DNA of 60,000 bases from Bigelowiella natans CCMP2755 (taxonomy: Eukaryota > Cercozoa > Chlorarachniophyceae). A program made the translations under genes and the position numbers. The stretch spans positions 1 through 60,000 of the forward strand of contig ADNK01003277.1 in the NCBI GenBank assembly GCA_000320545.1. Reading direction: 5' to 3'. Of this stretch, positions 11,437 through 22,684 are shown piece by piece. Below the pieces are notes generated by a model. That model did not search any database and was not told the origin of the DNA. It saw nothing but the letters and a program-made list of their open reading frames with translations. Within the stretch, counting starts at the first letter, position 1. Every line of letters begins with the position of its first letter.

Positions 11437-11763
11437 GACCACTTGGAGCTTAGCTTCTCACTCTTCGAACGATTACAGCGTGTTCAATTCTTTTGGGTGC
11501 AAATAGCTTTCCAGTAAATACTACTTGGAGATATCTACGAATAGGTTGGATGAGTTCCGACAGAGTGAATGTCGTCAACGGATGGGAGGGTGGAGTCCTT
11601 TTCAATTTTGTTGTTGTTCCTCCTCCTCCTCCTCCTTGTCCTTGTTCTCATGCTCTCTTCTATTGTAGTTCCATGAAGTAGAAAGCACACCACAAAAGTG
11701 TGATAGACAAAAACGATCCCTCATGTATGTCGCATTGTGGAAATGCTTTACTTTTTTAGTACA
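11437..11763. other. Tandem intergenic gap, nothing assigned
   Basis: This gap separates two minus-strand genes (start of the 334-aa gene at 11436, stop of the 126-aa gene at 11764). It contains a short CCT repeat near 11618-11640. No promoter element could be identified with confidence. A plus-strand open frame from about 11682 has a hydrophobic end but reads antisense through the last exon of the 126-aa gene and was not accepted. Confidence 0.35.
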
Positions 11764-12426
11764 TCAAATATCGTACTTGTTGATTCTTGTCGTATTCAAT
11801 AAATCACCTACGTTTTGAACAATTTCAACTGCCATTTCAAATTTGAACTACGAGCAGCAATGGGGTGCTGAGCGATGCTGTGCCGCCTTGTGTTTTAAGA
11901 CCCACGCACAAGGAACATTGACACGACGACACGACGATCATGCGCGTGTCGTCGATTTTCAAGATCATATTTTTTAAGGTGTAGCAATCATTGAGGAATC
12001 TCTGTTGGTCGTACTCAACAAGCTCAAACACAATTTCCATCTCCTCCTCTCGTTGCATATTCCGAAAGCAGGTGTTTCTTCTGGCTTTGTCATTGACTTC
12101 TGGTGGTGTAAGGGCTACACGAAATTATTTAAGGTTTTCTCCACTGTACCAATACCGCGGCATATTCTTTGCTCTAATTAGCTTCTTCTTGTTCTAAGAT
12201 TTGGTGATGATATCATTTGACCAATACACAGCAGGGATACGTGCATGGAACTCGATGGCAACGTCTGCATCAATCGAGAAGACGACCAAGTAGATCTAGA
12301 TTGTGTGCGAAATAAGAGACACTACAGGGATGATGACTGACAAATGTATTTGCTGAACATGGTGTCGTGTATACTTACTTACTTTAGGCAGCTAGTGGCT
12401 TGGGAAAGATGGTTGGAAACACTCAT
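11764..12426 (-). CDS. Unrecognised small protein, 126 aa
   Basis: Proposed exons: 12383-12426, 12222-12295, 11936-12114 and 11764-11847, all with GT-AG borders and matching phases. The third exon is the best supported: it codes a regular helical segment (REEEMEIVFELVEYDQQRF followed by a Leu-Lys-Asn-Met-Ile-Leu-Lys-Ile run). The last exon (MAVEIVQNVGDLLNTTRI) continues the style. The second exon is the weakest, because another minus frame of the same segment also looks protein-like. No domain, signal peptide or membrane segment is recognised. The start is the first ATG in a frame with a strong downstream donor (GTAAGTAAG). The donor of exon 3 could be three bases further on. Confidence 0.5.
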
Positions 12427-12549
12427 CCGCAGGGGGGGATCCTTGGCGCTTTTGATTTCGATGACGCCTTGTCGCAGGCAAGACAATTATATCTACTGAG
12501 AATATGATCAGTTTATACTACATATGATCTTCGTCCTCATGACGTTGAG

Positions 12550-12582
<33 letters not shown>

Positions 12583-12698
12583 ATAGGATGTGAGTATGAG
12601 GTACGGTGAAATCGATCCCATTCCAAGATCGTCATCGTATGGGCCAGGCATGTACGGGAAAGGGGCAAGTCTTAACTTGGAGGAAGAAAAGTAGTAGT

Positions 12699-12733
<35 letters not shown>

Positions 12734-12917
12734 CTATCCGTACATAACACGAACAGGACTTGCAAAGTTTTTGTGTAAGTGTGTGTCAAGGGTGGGAGGG
12801 GGGAAAGGGAAAGAGGTATTTTCTGGAAGCGATCTTTGTGTTGTAATCGTTTTTTTGCTAAAGCCATTACTGGTTGAAGTTGTTGATGTGCTGCTTTTAT
12901 CATAATACTAAGCGACG
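12427..12917. promoter_or_regulatory. Divergent intergenic region with CTA and CT repeats
   Basis: This region lies between the 126-aa minus gene and the plus-strand LamG-like gene. It contains a CTA repeat (about 12550-12581) and a CT repeat (about 12700-12731). A 31-codon plus frame starting with ATG at about 12598 (MRYGEIDPIPRSSSYGPGMY...) ends at a stop before the CT repeat. It looks protein-like but could not be joined to any exon, so it is not called as a gene. Confidence 0.35.
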
Positions 12918-13466
12918 ATGGTTCTTCTGGATTTAAAGTTCATCTGCCCACGTCACCGTCTCAAGTAAGTAATAAGTGTTGATCACGCTCTACTACCTAC
13001 TTGGTTTTTGTTAGAATTTACTCATTTTGTCTAACTGCTCATACTCATCCTCAACTACTAGCTAGAAGGAGGAGGGTATTATTACTAATATTCAGTACTA
13101 CTAATGGATGTGATTCAATAACCTCCTTTCAACACCGTGAATGTTTGCACAACTCGTACAGCTTCCATCTTTGACCGTGGCTATGTGGATATTCCTTGTA
13201 AGAACTCCACCACCAGATTCTATTAGGTAGTACCAGCCTACTGCTCTAATTAGCCCTCCTCCTCCTCCTCCTCCTCCTCCTCCTCCTCTCTTATTTGTCT
13301 TTCATTTGAATGATACCACCACCACCTAAACACGCACCAACGAGGAGTACAAATACGTTGTTCTATGTATCATCAGTCATGTGTTATCGTCGTCTTCAAG
13401 TGGCGTTCAATCTATAAGTCATGGCAATGCATATGCTAGCACTCAAGCCACGAGTACTACAAGAAG

Positions 13467-13501
<35 letters not shown>

Positions 13502-13645
13502 GTGATAACACCTTCTGCTCACTGTACGTTACTGGATCCTCTAGAAGATTAAGACTACGTTTAGGGTAATAAAAACAATGTGGAAGAAGAAGAAAAAAAG
13601 AAAGAAAGAAAGAAATCATGTTGTTTGTAGGCGGCCGAAGTTCAA

Positions 13646-13685
<40 letters not shown>

Positions 13686-13688
13686 GTT

Positions 13689-13723
<35 letters not shown>

Positions 13724-15390
13724 TGCATTCTGATTCTGGGTTACGACTATATTGGGGGACCGTCAGACAAATAAATCCATCCACTACACTATTCATCATC
13801 TAAAAGTTAATCAACAAATTGTACTATGATCATTTAACCATCAAGTTGTTGTTTTCTGAAAATAAAGCAAAACTAACGGGGAAGAGGTGACCTCAATAAC
13901 CACGCATTCAAGCATTCCTACTAGGCAATGGGTATGAGAAAATAAGGAGCAAGATGATATTTTGTTTTGCATCTCACCAATGCTTTAAACAATAGTATAT
14001 ATCTTTATTACATTGTTCTCCTCTTCTCTGGAGGGCCATTTTTTTCTTGAGCATAGTGATAATGATCGTCGTCATCGCTATCATCATAGCTGATAACCGT
14101 GAACAAAAGAATTGTTTATAGTTGCTGCCATTTGTTTGTTGCATTGGTTGTTTACTGAGGCCGCATTATTATTTTGTTTAGGTTCACATAGCATTTTCCT
14201 TGGAAGGCAAACTATTGGAACTCTACGTGAATGCTCACAAGGATATACAAGTAGGAGGAGGACTGGGATGACGATGATGATGATGACGATGATGATGACG
14301 ACGATGATAATGATGACGACGATGATGATGATGATGATGATGATGATGATAATATATTAGAGATTATTTGAGAATGCCCGTCATCCGTATTACTAGTATC
14401 TATCCCTGTTGTCTGAGCTTGTTATCCCTTTCTTACTCCTCCCTCACTTCGTTCTCTACAGCACGTGCTTGAGCATAAGATGACGATTCCTGGCAAGGAA
14501 TGGCTTTTGGTACATAAATATACATATAAACGGGACGGAAGATCTTTTAAAAACTACTTGCCACTATAATTACGTAACAGCTGATTATATTCACACAATA
14601 CTAATCATTCTCGAGAAATATGATAGAATCTTCTGAAAGACTTATGCTCAATATTAGCAAATTAATTGAATGTGGTGTATACAGGGGGGAGGAGGGCCTG
14701 ATCTATCACTGAAATCGCGGGTTTCATCAACAAAACATGGTATTTGTATTGTATAAAGAAGAAGAAGAAGCAGTCGGAGAATACGGAGAGCACACCCTGC
14801 TAATAGTCCCAAATCATGTTCAATATATGTTGTCAAGTTTACTTACCCTAAAAATAGTAGTATAAAATCACTGTTGGTATTCAAAGCATTATATAACTAT
14901 CATAATTCAATCCTATCTTTATTCTTTGTATATTTGATTCATATAATAAATATTCACTGCACTTTTATTTTTTCTTAGGAAGGAGAAGTGTGGCTGCTTA
15001 CATTGATCGATTGCGATTCTATGAGCGCACTCTAGACCGTGAAGACATTGCGGCGGTATGAAATCCAGTTTGCCGATCTAATTCTAAATATAAACGATCA
15101 TAACGATCACAACAAACAAAGATCGTGATCACGGTGATAGTGATGATGATGAGGAGGAGGAGGAGGAGGATGATGCTTTTGTTCACTAAAATTTGATGTA
15201 GATCATAGAACTAAAAACATGAGAATTAATTGTCATTGTCATCAATAAGAAGACGTTTAAATTAGCTGTAACAGCATCATAAATCAATGCGGAATAACAA
15301 CAGGAATGCAGCAGTATGGCCTTTCCGGGATTGCATCAGTTTCAAGTGTCTTTTGGGTGCAGAAACTGCCACTATAGGTAGAGGGAAGCT

Positions 15391-15431
<41 letters not shown>

Positions 15432-15698
15432 TGTGTCACATGCTAGACGACAACGTCGCACTACTACTTTGTCATAATTAGAGAAGAAGAAGAAGAAGAA
15501 GAAGAAGAAGAAGAAGAAGAAGAAGAAAAAGAAAGCGGGAAATAACTTTCCGGGACAATCTGATAGTTATTTTGATACTGAAAACAATGATAACGATGAT
15601 GATGATGATAATGATGAACCAGTTGTCTTGTTTCAATTTCTTTTTTCATCAAAGCAAGGTTTAACTTCATGCTCTCATCTCTCGCCCCCCCCCCATTC

Positions 15699-15749
<51 letters not shown>

Positions 15750-15751
15750 GC

Positions 15752-15785
<34 letters not shown>

Positions 15786-16658
15786 TAAACAGTGAGGCCC
15801 TGCAAATATGTGCTACGAAGTCTTACCCATCTTCCTCCTCCTCCCTGTCCGATCATCACGTCTGCACTTCGGTAGTAACATTGATGGTGTTCTTCCCATT
15901 ACAATGAAAGCTGAGCAGATAAATGGAAGATAGCACATAGCCATGCACAACCTTGCTTCCACAGAATGATAACATTATTAATAATAATTGTTAGTATTAT
16001 CATCATTATCATCATTGTCATCATCATCATAATAAAACACACAATTAATCACTATCATCGAAGCTTCGACTTAAAGACGTTAATTTATAAAAGAAAACGA
16101 AGAAGGCGTGTCATCATATGAAAAGGGGAATGTATAACTATCGTTTATTGATACATTACAGACGGAGTTACAGCATAGAGGCCAGCTCATTATTGCACAG
16201 TCAATGGTAGTACTAAATGCTGCTACTACATGATGCATGTATAATAATGAGAAAGAAAAGAGAAGTTGTTGCGTTGTCGGGTTGTTGATGATGGTGATGA
16301 TGAATATTCACACTTTGCATAGTCCATTTTCATCGGCCACTAATTCTATCGAAACCTGTTATATTATCTTGTTCGGCTCTAGGGCTGGGTTGACATGAGT
16401 AACGGAAATGTATGGGTATGAACATCACAACAACAAATTACTAATTAGCCTTTGGGCAATTTAAAACATGGTAAATCAGGGGTTAAAGCCTTTATTATAG
16501 ATTTATAGGAGAATATATATTTCTCTCATGATACTACTAAATGCTTTTTCGTCACAACTTTAATAATAATACATACATACATAATCCAGGGCATTGGTGG
16601 TGCAGCGCTTCCAGACCCTTCCATTACCGCCACCGCATTATGCTGTCGTCGGACTTAA
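12918..16658 (+). CDS. LamG / concanavalin A-like domain protein, partial model
   Basis: Short exons in long microsatellite-filled introns. Recognised pieces are 13162-13197 (SIFDRGYVDIP, the usual FDG-x-YV-x-I/L-P start of a LamG fold), 14182-14250 (VHIAFSLEGKLLELYVN, the W-H-H-V-A-x-x-Y-D-G-x-x-x-x-L-Y-V-N strand pair) and 14979-15055 (YIDRLRFYERTLDREDI, the Y-I-D-E-L-R-I-Y-N-R closing strand). Further on are 15304-15377 (FGCRNCHY), 16162-16206 and 16383-16415 (joining to LIIAQSMGWVDMSNGNVW) and 16590-16658 (ends TALCCRRT). The Cys-rich C-terminus resembles extracellular lectin-like proteins of protists. A possible first exon is 12918-12964 (MVLLDLKFICPRHRL), but its phase does not match the next piece, so at least one exon is missing there and another between 14250 and 14979. 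Confidence 0.6.
13252..13721. repeat. Cluster of intronic microsatellites (CCT, CAT, AT, GT)
   Basis: Within introns of the LamG-like gene: a CCT repeat (about 13256-13287), a CAT repeat (about 13467-13501), an AT repeat (about 13649-13682) and a TG repeat (about 13690-13721). The His-tag-like and TH-repeat open frames in these positions are translations of the repeats, not genes. Confidence 0.85.
14268..15783. repeat. Intronic microsatellites (GAT/GAC, GAT, GAA, TC, TG)
   Basis: GAT/GAC mixture at about 14268-14351, GAT at about 15390-15430, GAA at about 15483-15527, TC at about 15702-15745 and TG at about 15750-15783. All fall in introns of the LamG-like gene. The GAA and GAT runs produce long but meaningless acidic or serine-rich open frames. 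Confidence 0.85.
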
Positions 16659-17600
16659 TGATTATGGAAACTCTAGCTGCGACAAAAATGATACGATTTA
16701 CTAGTGAATTTGCAACAGTGAGACTATACTGTCCAATGAAGTGCACAAGCAGGTACATTTACAATGTGGCAAAGCCACACTACTCTAGAGATATTAAAGA
16801 TGAATGTGATCCGTTTGCCTTTTATGCCATGCCATATGCCTGATAGAGATGCCTGATCGTGTTCATAGCTAGAGTCACATCATCATCCAGCTACTGCGTA
16901 ATTACATGCTCTGCTTATTCAAGCTATGTATGCCGCAAATAATGCCCCATTATTCGAGCATTATCATGTCCCAATAGCACACGTGCAACAACGTAAATAT
17001 ATGTGCAGATGCGCTTCACAAACAGCTAGAATTTTAATGAATCCTTGATGAATCATCTTGCATGCGCTCGAGATAAGGGAGCTCCGTGTCGAGCAATGAA
17101 TGAATTGTGCTTGTATATGTGCAAAAAGATGCTACAGAGCCAAAAATATCGTCGATATCCAGATTGCACATCAAGTACACGCACTTAAGCACTAGCTAGA
17201 GCAGCAACACACGAACACACGCACATCACGCGAGTTTCTCACAGCACATCATTGCGCAACGTCCAAACGCAAAAAAATCCGCGCAAAGTTTCTGTATAGT
17301 TGTTGCAGCTTATTCATCGCACTGCTCATTAGAAATATTAGTGTGTACTACTCTATTATCAGCATACATGGTGTGGCTTGTTGCTAGCTAGTGTTGTCAT
17401 CATGCATCTACGACATGACAACAATTGCAGCCGCAGCAAGAACTTCTTAAGCGAAGTCCTCTATGTCCTTACCATCACACGTGACCCCAATGACGTGTCT
17501 ACGTACGTAGTAGGAATAATAATAATAATAATAAGAAGAAGAATAAGAACATTAGTATCTGTGTGTGATGACGTATGGGCTAAGAAAAATTTGTACCCGG
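16659..17600. other. CTAG-rich island at a convergent gene junction
   Basis: This island lies between the stop of the LamG-like gene (plus) and the stop of the AlaX-type gene (minus). It is rich in GCTAG, CTAGCTAG, GCATGC and CACGCG words, for example near 16867, 17027, 17190 and 17380-17392. A short AAT repeat lies near 17518-17533. No gene is seen. Confidence 0.6.
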
Positions 17601-17757
17601 TTACTTCGCAATGGTATAGCTGACACGTGTATTCCCTTTGTTGGTTTTTATCTTTGTAATCTTCATTGCCCCGATTTCTTCAGTGTGTGCTACATGGGTA
17701 CCTCCGCATGCACATCCAAGGACGTCCGAACCCACTTTCCTACGTAGTGGGCATGTC

Positions 17758-17793
<36 letters not shown>

Positions 17794-18037
17794 TCATCAC
17801 CAACACTAGTACTCAGTACTCAGTGCAGTGTGTGAGCGAGTGAGTGGGTTTCGTAGGAAGATATGTGCGAACAACATTAAATTTCTTACACGCGTCGAAT
17901 AGTAGAAGTGGTGCTACTGCCACCACTGCCATCTGTGTAACTCACAGCGGTCTTGATCTTACTTTCAATCAACTTATCGATTGCTAAATATTCAATGAAT
18001 TGTTAGCAACAATATCTATACATATTTACTACATATA

Positions 18038-18078
<41 letters not shown>

Positions 18079-20983
18079 TGCAGAGAAATGTTAGAATTAG
18101 ACGATGACCAAGTTGAAGTTCACTTAGAATCTTTGCTCGATCTTTTAGTTCTATTTTGCCTGCAATGCATGTAGTAGCCATTGTTAGGAGGAGGAGGAAG
18201 AAGAAGAAGAAGAGATACAGGGCCGCAAAATACTACTACAACTACTACTACTACTACTACTACTACTACGATGGTGCATTATTGTGTAAAATGCTGATTA
18301 ACCGTAGTAGGTAGGTAGGTAGATAGATTGATGGGTAGAGGTAGGTAGGTAGGTAATAATTATCCACTCTGCAATCCGTACTACTACAACAACAACTACT
18401 ACTGCTGCTGCTACTACTTAACGGAATATCATATTTAAACAACAACAACAACAACAACAATAGTGAATCATCATTCATCAAAGAAGACCAATGTATTCGA
18501 CGTAAGGTCCTTTTGGGAAATGGTAGCCTTTGGAGGGTTTGAGTGTTATTCCCACCTGATGATGATGATGATGATGATTCTTCTTCTTCTTCTTCCTCTT
18601 ACTACTACTACTGCTACTACTACTACTACAACCTGGTTCATTGCCACATCCAATAAATGACCTGCGCTATGTAATCGGGCATGATACTTCCTCATTTCCA
18701 TATTTATTTCCTTCAGTTTCAAGAACAGTAACAACAAGAAACGGTCATTTAGCTGCTACTTACTACTACTACTACACGTCATATACTTTGTGAATCTGAT
18801 GTCCAACATATGATGATACTGTGTAGATGATCAGAGAATAAATTGTCATCTCTCCTTTCTTCCTCCTCCTTCGTTTTCTTCTTTTCGTTCTTCTTATAAA
18901 TGTTGCGTGTTGTTACTACTGTTACTACTACTACTACTACTACTACTATAACTACTACTACTACTATCTGGATGATGGTGTCTACCGTATCAACCTACCT
19001 ACCTACTACCTGTTTGACAATATCCCCAACACCAAATGTATTCTTCTTCCCCTTTCCCTTCTCTTCAAATGATCCCACGTGCAGAATAACCCCGTTGGGG
19101 TCCTTATAAACCTACAGCAGCACACACACGACAACAACGACAACATGTATAACACAATACAATAATGATAGTGATAATGAGCTCAAAGGTTGATTGATGA
19201 TATATCTGATTGGTAATGTTTGTGGTGATTGAGCAGCACACTTTTTTTTTCTTTTCTTCCTCTTCTTCTCTTTTTGGTGGTGGTTGGGCGTCTTTCATAT
19301 TTGTTGCTGCTGCTGCTGCCACCGATGATGATAATGATGATGTTTTAACTTTTTTAAAACGTTTCATCTGTAATGAGTTGTTATTGAAATGGTTGTGATG
19401 ATAATTAACTACCTTATGGACTGTAAATACAGTATCACCAGACTTAATGAGACCTACGTCACTAGGCTGCCCACCTCCCTAAAGCAACCCTCATTTGTAA
19501 ATACTTGAATCATCTCTGACTATTATATTTTAATGAGTTATTGTTATATTAACCCCTTCTACCCTACCTGAGGATGAAAGATACTCTGGTCTGTGATCAC
19601 CTGCACACAGTAAATAATGTGTGATATGTGATGTCAGCGTTATCAAGAAGGAGGAGGACGAGGAGGAGGTAGGGGATTAGTGCAAGAGTAAAGAAGAAGA
19701 CACGTAATGCTATGCTTCAGTCGTAGAAGAGAAAGTAGCAAGTATGCAAAAAGGGAGGAGAAAGGCAGTGGTTCTAGCTAAATCACAGAAGAAACTTCGT
19801 ACCACACTAATCTCAATCAGAAAAGTAATAATAGTGAAAATAATATAGGCAACACAGGATGATATCTTCTGTAAAGTAGTAGTACAGGAAGTCTCTTCAA
19901 GGCATAGTACCATTACCATAGTTTCCTTTCCTCCTTTACCATCGTCTGCTGCTGTGTCGACAACGCACAAGACCTTGAAAATGGTGGTATCAGCTGCTGC
20001 CTCAAAAACCCATCATGATATCTAGAAGGGACATGTCGCAACCACTACCACCAACAACAATATAGCCGCTTGTTAACTCTACCACATAACCACATCAATC
20101 TTGTGGTAACACCTTCGCACTTTCAATGCCGAGATATGTGTCCTTTGCATTAAAATTGAAATAAATATTAACATTAACAATAGAAAACAGCTTAGTACTA
20201 ATCGCACTGTGTTTGGACCAATTAAACTCAATAAAGTTCATATGGATTCATCTTAGTGTTCATCCTCTTATTGAAGTTCATATGGATTCATCCTAGTGGT
20301 CATCACTATCATCACCACCACCCCACCTTGAAGTAAAGTGGTACAGTGGATGGTGTGCCATCTGGAGCAGAAGTTTTACTCTTACTAGTCTTTGGCGTAG
20401 ACTTGGTATTATTGGTGGTCGACGAGGAATGAACTCCTCTCCCTGATGACTTCTTTTTCTCTACGACTAGTTTCTTGGGGGAGGGGATGATGCCGGGAGC
20501 AATTCCTTCTCCTCCTTTTGAGCAGCATGAAGAGAAAATGATGATCTGCTTATCTTTCAAGCTATTTTTCTCTATAAAGTAAGTTGTTTAACCCTTCCTA
20601 ACTCTTAATGCTTTTCATTGTATTACTAAACTGTTTTAAGATGCATATTATTCTCGTCGTAACAGCAGCCAACACAACAGACAGACACAACGATGACGAC
20701 TTGAAACTTACTTTTGACCATATTGAAACTTGTCGAATCAAATGATTTTAGAAACGGCAACCAAAACAGAAGAGCAGCTTCAGATCCCCCAACACCACCT
20801 TTCAAAAGGAGTTTCGTTCTTTAGACTGGAAGGACGTACATAATAAAGATTCATTTCAAGACCTTTCTTAGACGTTGGCGCGCTATTCGCAACTACGAAT
20901 TGTCTTTTTCCATCTGTGCTGGAGGTGGTAACATTGGCTGCTAGCGACCAATGCCTGGAGTTCCCGAAAGGTAATAGCAACAT
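17601..20983 (-). CDS. AlaX-type alanyl-tRNA editing protein (free-standing)
   Basis: Twelve exons join in phase to 386 aa: 20799-20983, 20712-20728, 20327-20571, 19917-20000, 19568-19600, 19413-19478, 19010-19111, 18633-18710, 18489-18555, 18109-18159, 17890-17983, 17601-17739. Key motifs of the AlaRS-like editing fold are present: IFHPQGGGQPSDVG, ARLHSAGHLLD (zinc-binding H-x-x-x-H), KGYHFPKGPYVEY, and the C-terminal C-x-C-G-G-T-H-V pair with GAMKITKIKTNKGNTRVSY. Such proteins hydrolyse Ser or Gly wrongly attached to tRNA-Ala in trans. The first 130 or so residues are a low-complexity Ser/Lys/Thr extension not found in the core fold. The start at 20983 is uncertain: the frame stays open upstream with a hydrophobic stretch, so a signal or targeting leader is possible. 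Confidence 0.88.
17760..17791. repeat. TA dinucleotide repeat
   Basis: Pure TA repeat inside the last intron of the AlaX-type gene, close to the acceptor at 17740. A similar AT run lies at about 18042-18073 in another intron of the same gene. Confidence 0.9.
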
Positions 20984-21177
20984 CGCTACGAGCAATACAG
21001 ATTGTAGTAGCTTCTTGTTGGATTTTGAGAGAAGAGAGATAATAATGAACACTGGCGAGTAATATCAGGCAACTTTGATGCTATTGTGAGTGTAAAAGAA
21101 AGTCAGTCAGCATGCACTGATTCATAAGAGGATTCATTCTTGCCTGAGCACGTTTGTTGCGAGTATTCGTTCTGTCG

Positions 21178-21366
21178 ATGGATAATGATAAAAGTGTTGT
21201 TTGTATTGTCAATTCAAATTGGTACTTGCAGAAGATGTCATTGGGATATATTCTTGACATTTTCTACTTAGAACTATTTGAACAAATTTATCCTTTGCGA
21301 CAAGGTGAGCAAGTGGAGGCATCACAAATTCCCAGTGTGCTAGATCTACCAAAAATCACAATTTGA
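21178..21366 (+). CDS. Possible small ORF or 5' exon, 62 codons
   Basis: Frame from ATG at 21178 (MDNDKSVVCIVNSNWY...) to TGA at 21366. It includes a hydrophobic helical stretch (SLGYILDIFYLELFEQIY). It lies in the divergent spacer between two conserved genes. A good donor inside it suggests it might instead be a spliced leader exon of the downstream helicase gene. No homologous family is recognised. Confidence 0.25.
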   Translation: MDNDKSVVCIVNSNWYLQKMSLGYILDIFYLELFEQIYPLRQGEQVEASQIPSVLDLPKITI

Positions 21367-21554
21367 GGAAGCTCCAAGCGAATCCAATTAGATCTAGTTC
21401 GAAGTAAAATTATGCGTAATCCACACGGAAATTGGACACATTTGTGCGCTAATAACATCATCCGAATAAATAAATAAACGAACGCTATTTTACTTGGGAT
21501 CTGTGACTTTTGTCATGACTCAAAAGAAAAGAGGTCGCAATACCAGAAAGAGAC

Positions 21555-21722
21555 ACAACAAGAAGAGAGATAGAGAGAGAAAGAGAACCAGAGAGAGAGA
21601 AAGAAAGAGAGATTAACAGGATGTACTAAGACATGCAAGTAGATAAATAGAGAGAGAGAGAGAAAGAAAGAGAGAGAAAGAGAGACAGAGAGAAAGAGAG
21701 AAAGAGAGACAGAGAGAGAGAT
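21555..21722. repeat. GA-rich purine tract
   Basis: Imperfect GAGA / GAAAGA repeats on the plus strand covering about 170 bp upstream of the DHH1-like gene. Purine-strand tracts of this type can form triplex (H-DNA) structures and can bind GAGA-type factors; no such role is shown here. Confidence 0.7.
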
Positions 21723-21970
21723 AACTCCTTACCCGCATTTTTGACCATCATCACGGAGTGATCCTCGTCCTCCTCCAACCCTTTGCATCGCTACACACCC
21801 AGGTTTACTTACACTTAGCCTCAGCGAATAGCAGTGTTCATACTTGAGAACACATCAAATTGGTGGTGGTCAACCGAATTTAAACCAGAAGCGCCAGGTA
21901 ACAGAATTGCAGCAGTCTAGTTATTTAAAGGAAGAAGGCAGTCGCAAACAAACGAAAACCGAAGTTGAAA

Positions 21971-22653
21971 ATGAGCAACAATATCACTCGAGGTTTTGCT
22001 AGTCTGAAAGTATCTTCAGGACAAAGCAAACAGCAACAGCAGGGAACTTCACAACATCGAGGCCCTCAATATGTACAGCGTAGCAATAACAAAAACGCAT
22101 GGGTAGGTAGACAGACACAACACTCGCAAAAGCAGAAGCAACCCACATCAGGTCCGTCTTCTTCTTCGTCCTCTTCGTCTTCTTCAACCAAGCAAGGATC
22201 AAATCCCACGAATTATCATCATCGTCAACATTATCCTTCCCACGCCACCCCCCCTCAACACAACCATGGGTATTATCAACAGCAGCCCCCACCACGAATG
22301 CCATACTACTATGGTCGTCCAGTACCTCCTCCTTCTGGCTACCCCTCTTCAGGATATAACAATGCTCCTCCCAGCTACGCAAATTATTACCAAAATGCTC
22401 CGCCGCCGCCAGTAGCACAGTCTCCTTCCCAGCAGCAGCAGCAGCAACAACAGAAGCCAGGATCAAGAAGACCACCATCATCATCATATCCCCAACCACC
22501 TCCTCCTTATGGGGCGGGAGGAGGCCATCATCAAATGCCGCCATACTACCCCCATTCTCCAAGTCCATACGGTGGGTACAATAATATGTACCACCACCAG
22601 CAGCAACCAGGGCACCATTATCCTCCTTATCATCATCCATACCCACCACCACC

Positions 22654-22684
<31 letters not shown>

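Larger units (their letters stand above)
20984..21970. promoter_or_regulatory. Divergent region between AlaX and DHH1, with purine-rich tract
   Basis: This is the divergent spacer. A plus-strand frame of 62 codons starting with ATG at 21178 and ending at 21366 contains a possible internal intron and a strong donor (GTGAGC at about 21304). It could be a 5' untranslated exon of the helicase gene or a small gene, and I do not recognise it. 21555-21722 is a long purine tract of GAGA/GAAAGA repeats. No TATA box was assigned. Confidence 0.4.

Noticed and set aside
12598-12693. Plus-strand 31-codon frame (MRYGEIDPIPRSS...) that looks like a protein end
   Set aside because: Could not be connected to upstream exons in phase without crossing the minus 126-aa gene; kept only as a note in the spacer.
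13381-13569. Open frame with a run of ten histidines resembling a His-tag or metal-binding protein
   Set aside because: It is the translation of a CAT microsatellite inside an intron of the LamG-like gene; flanks are not protein-like.
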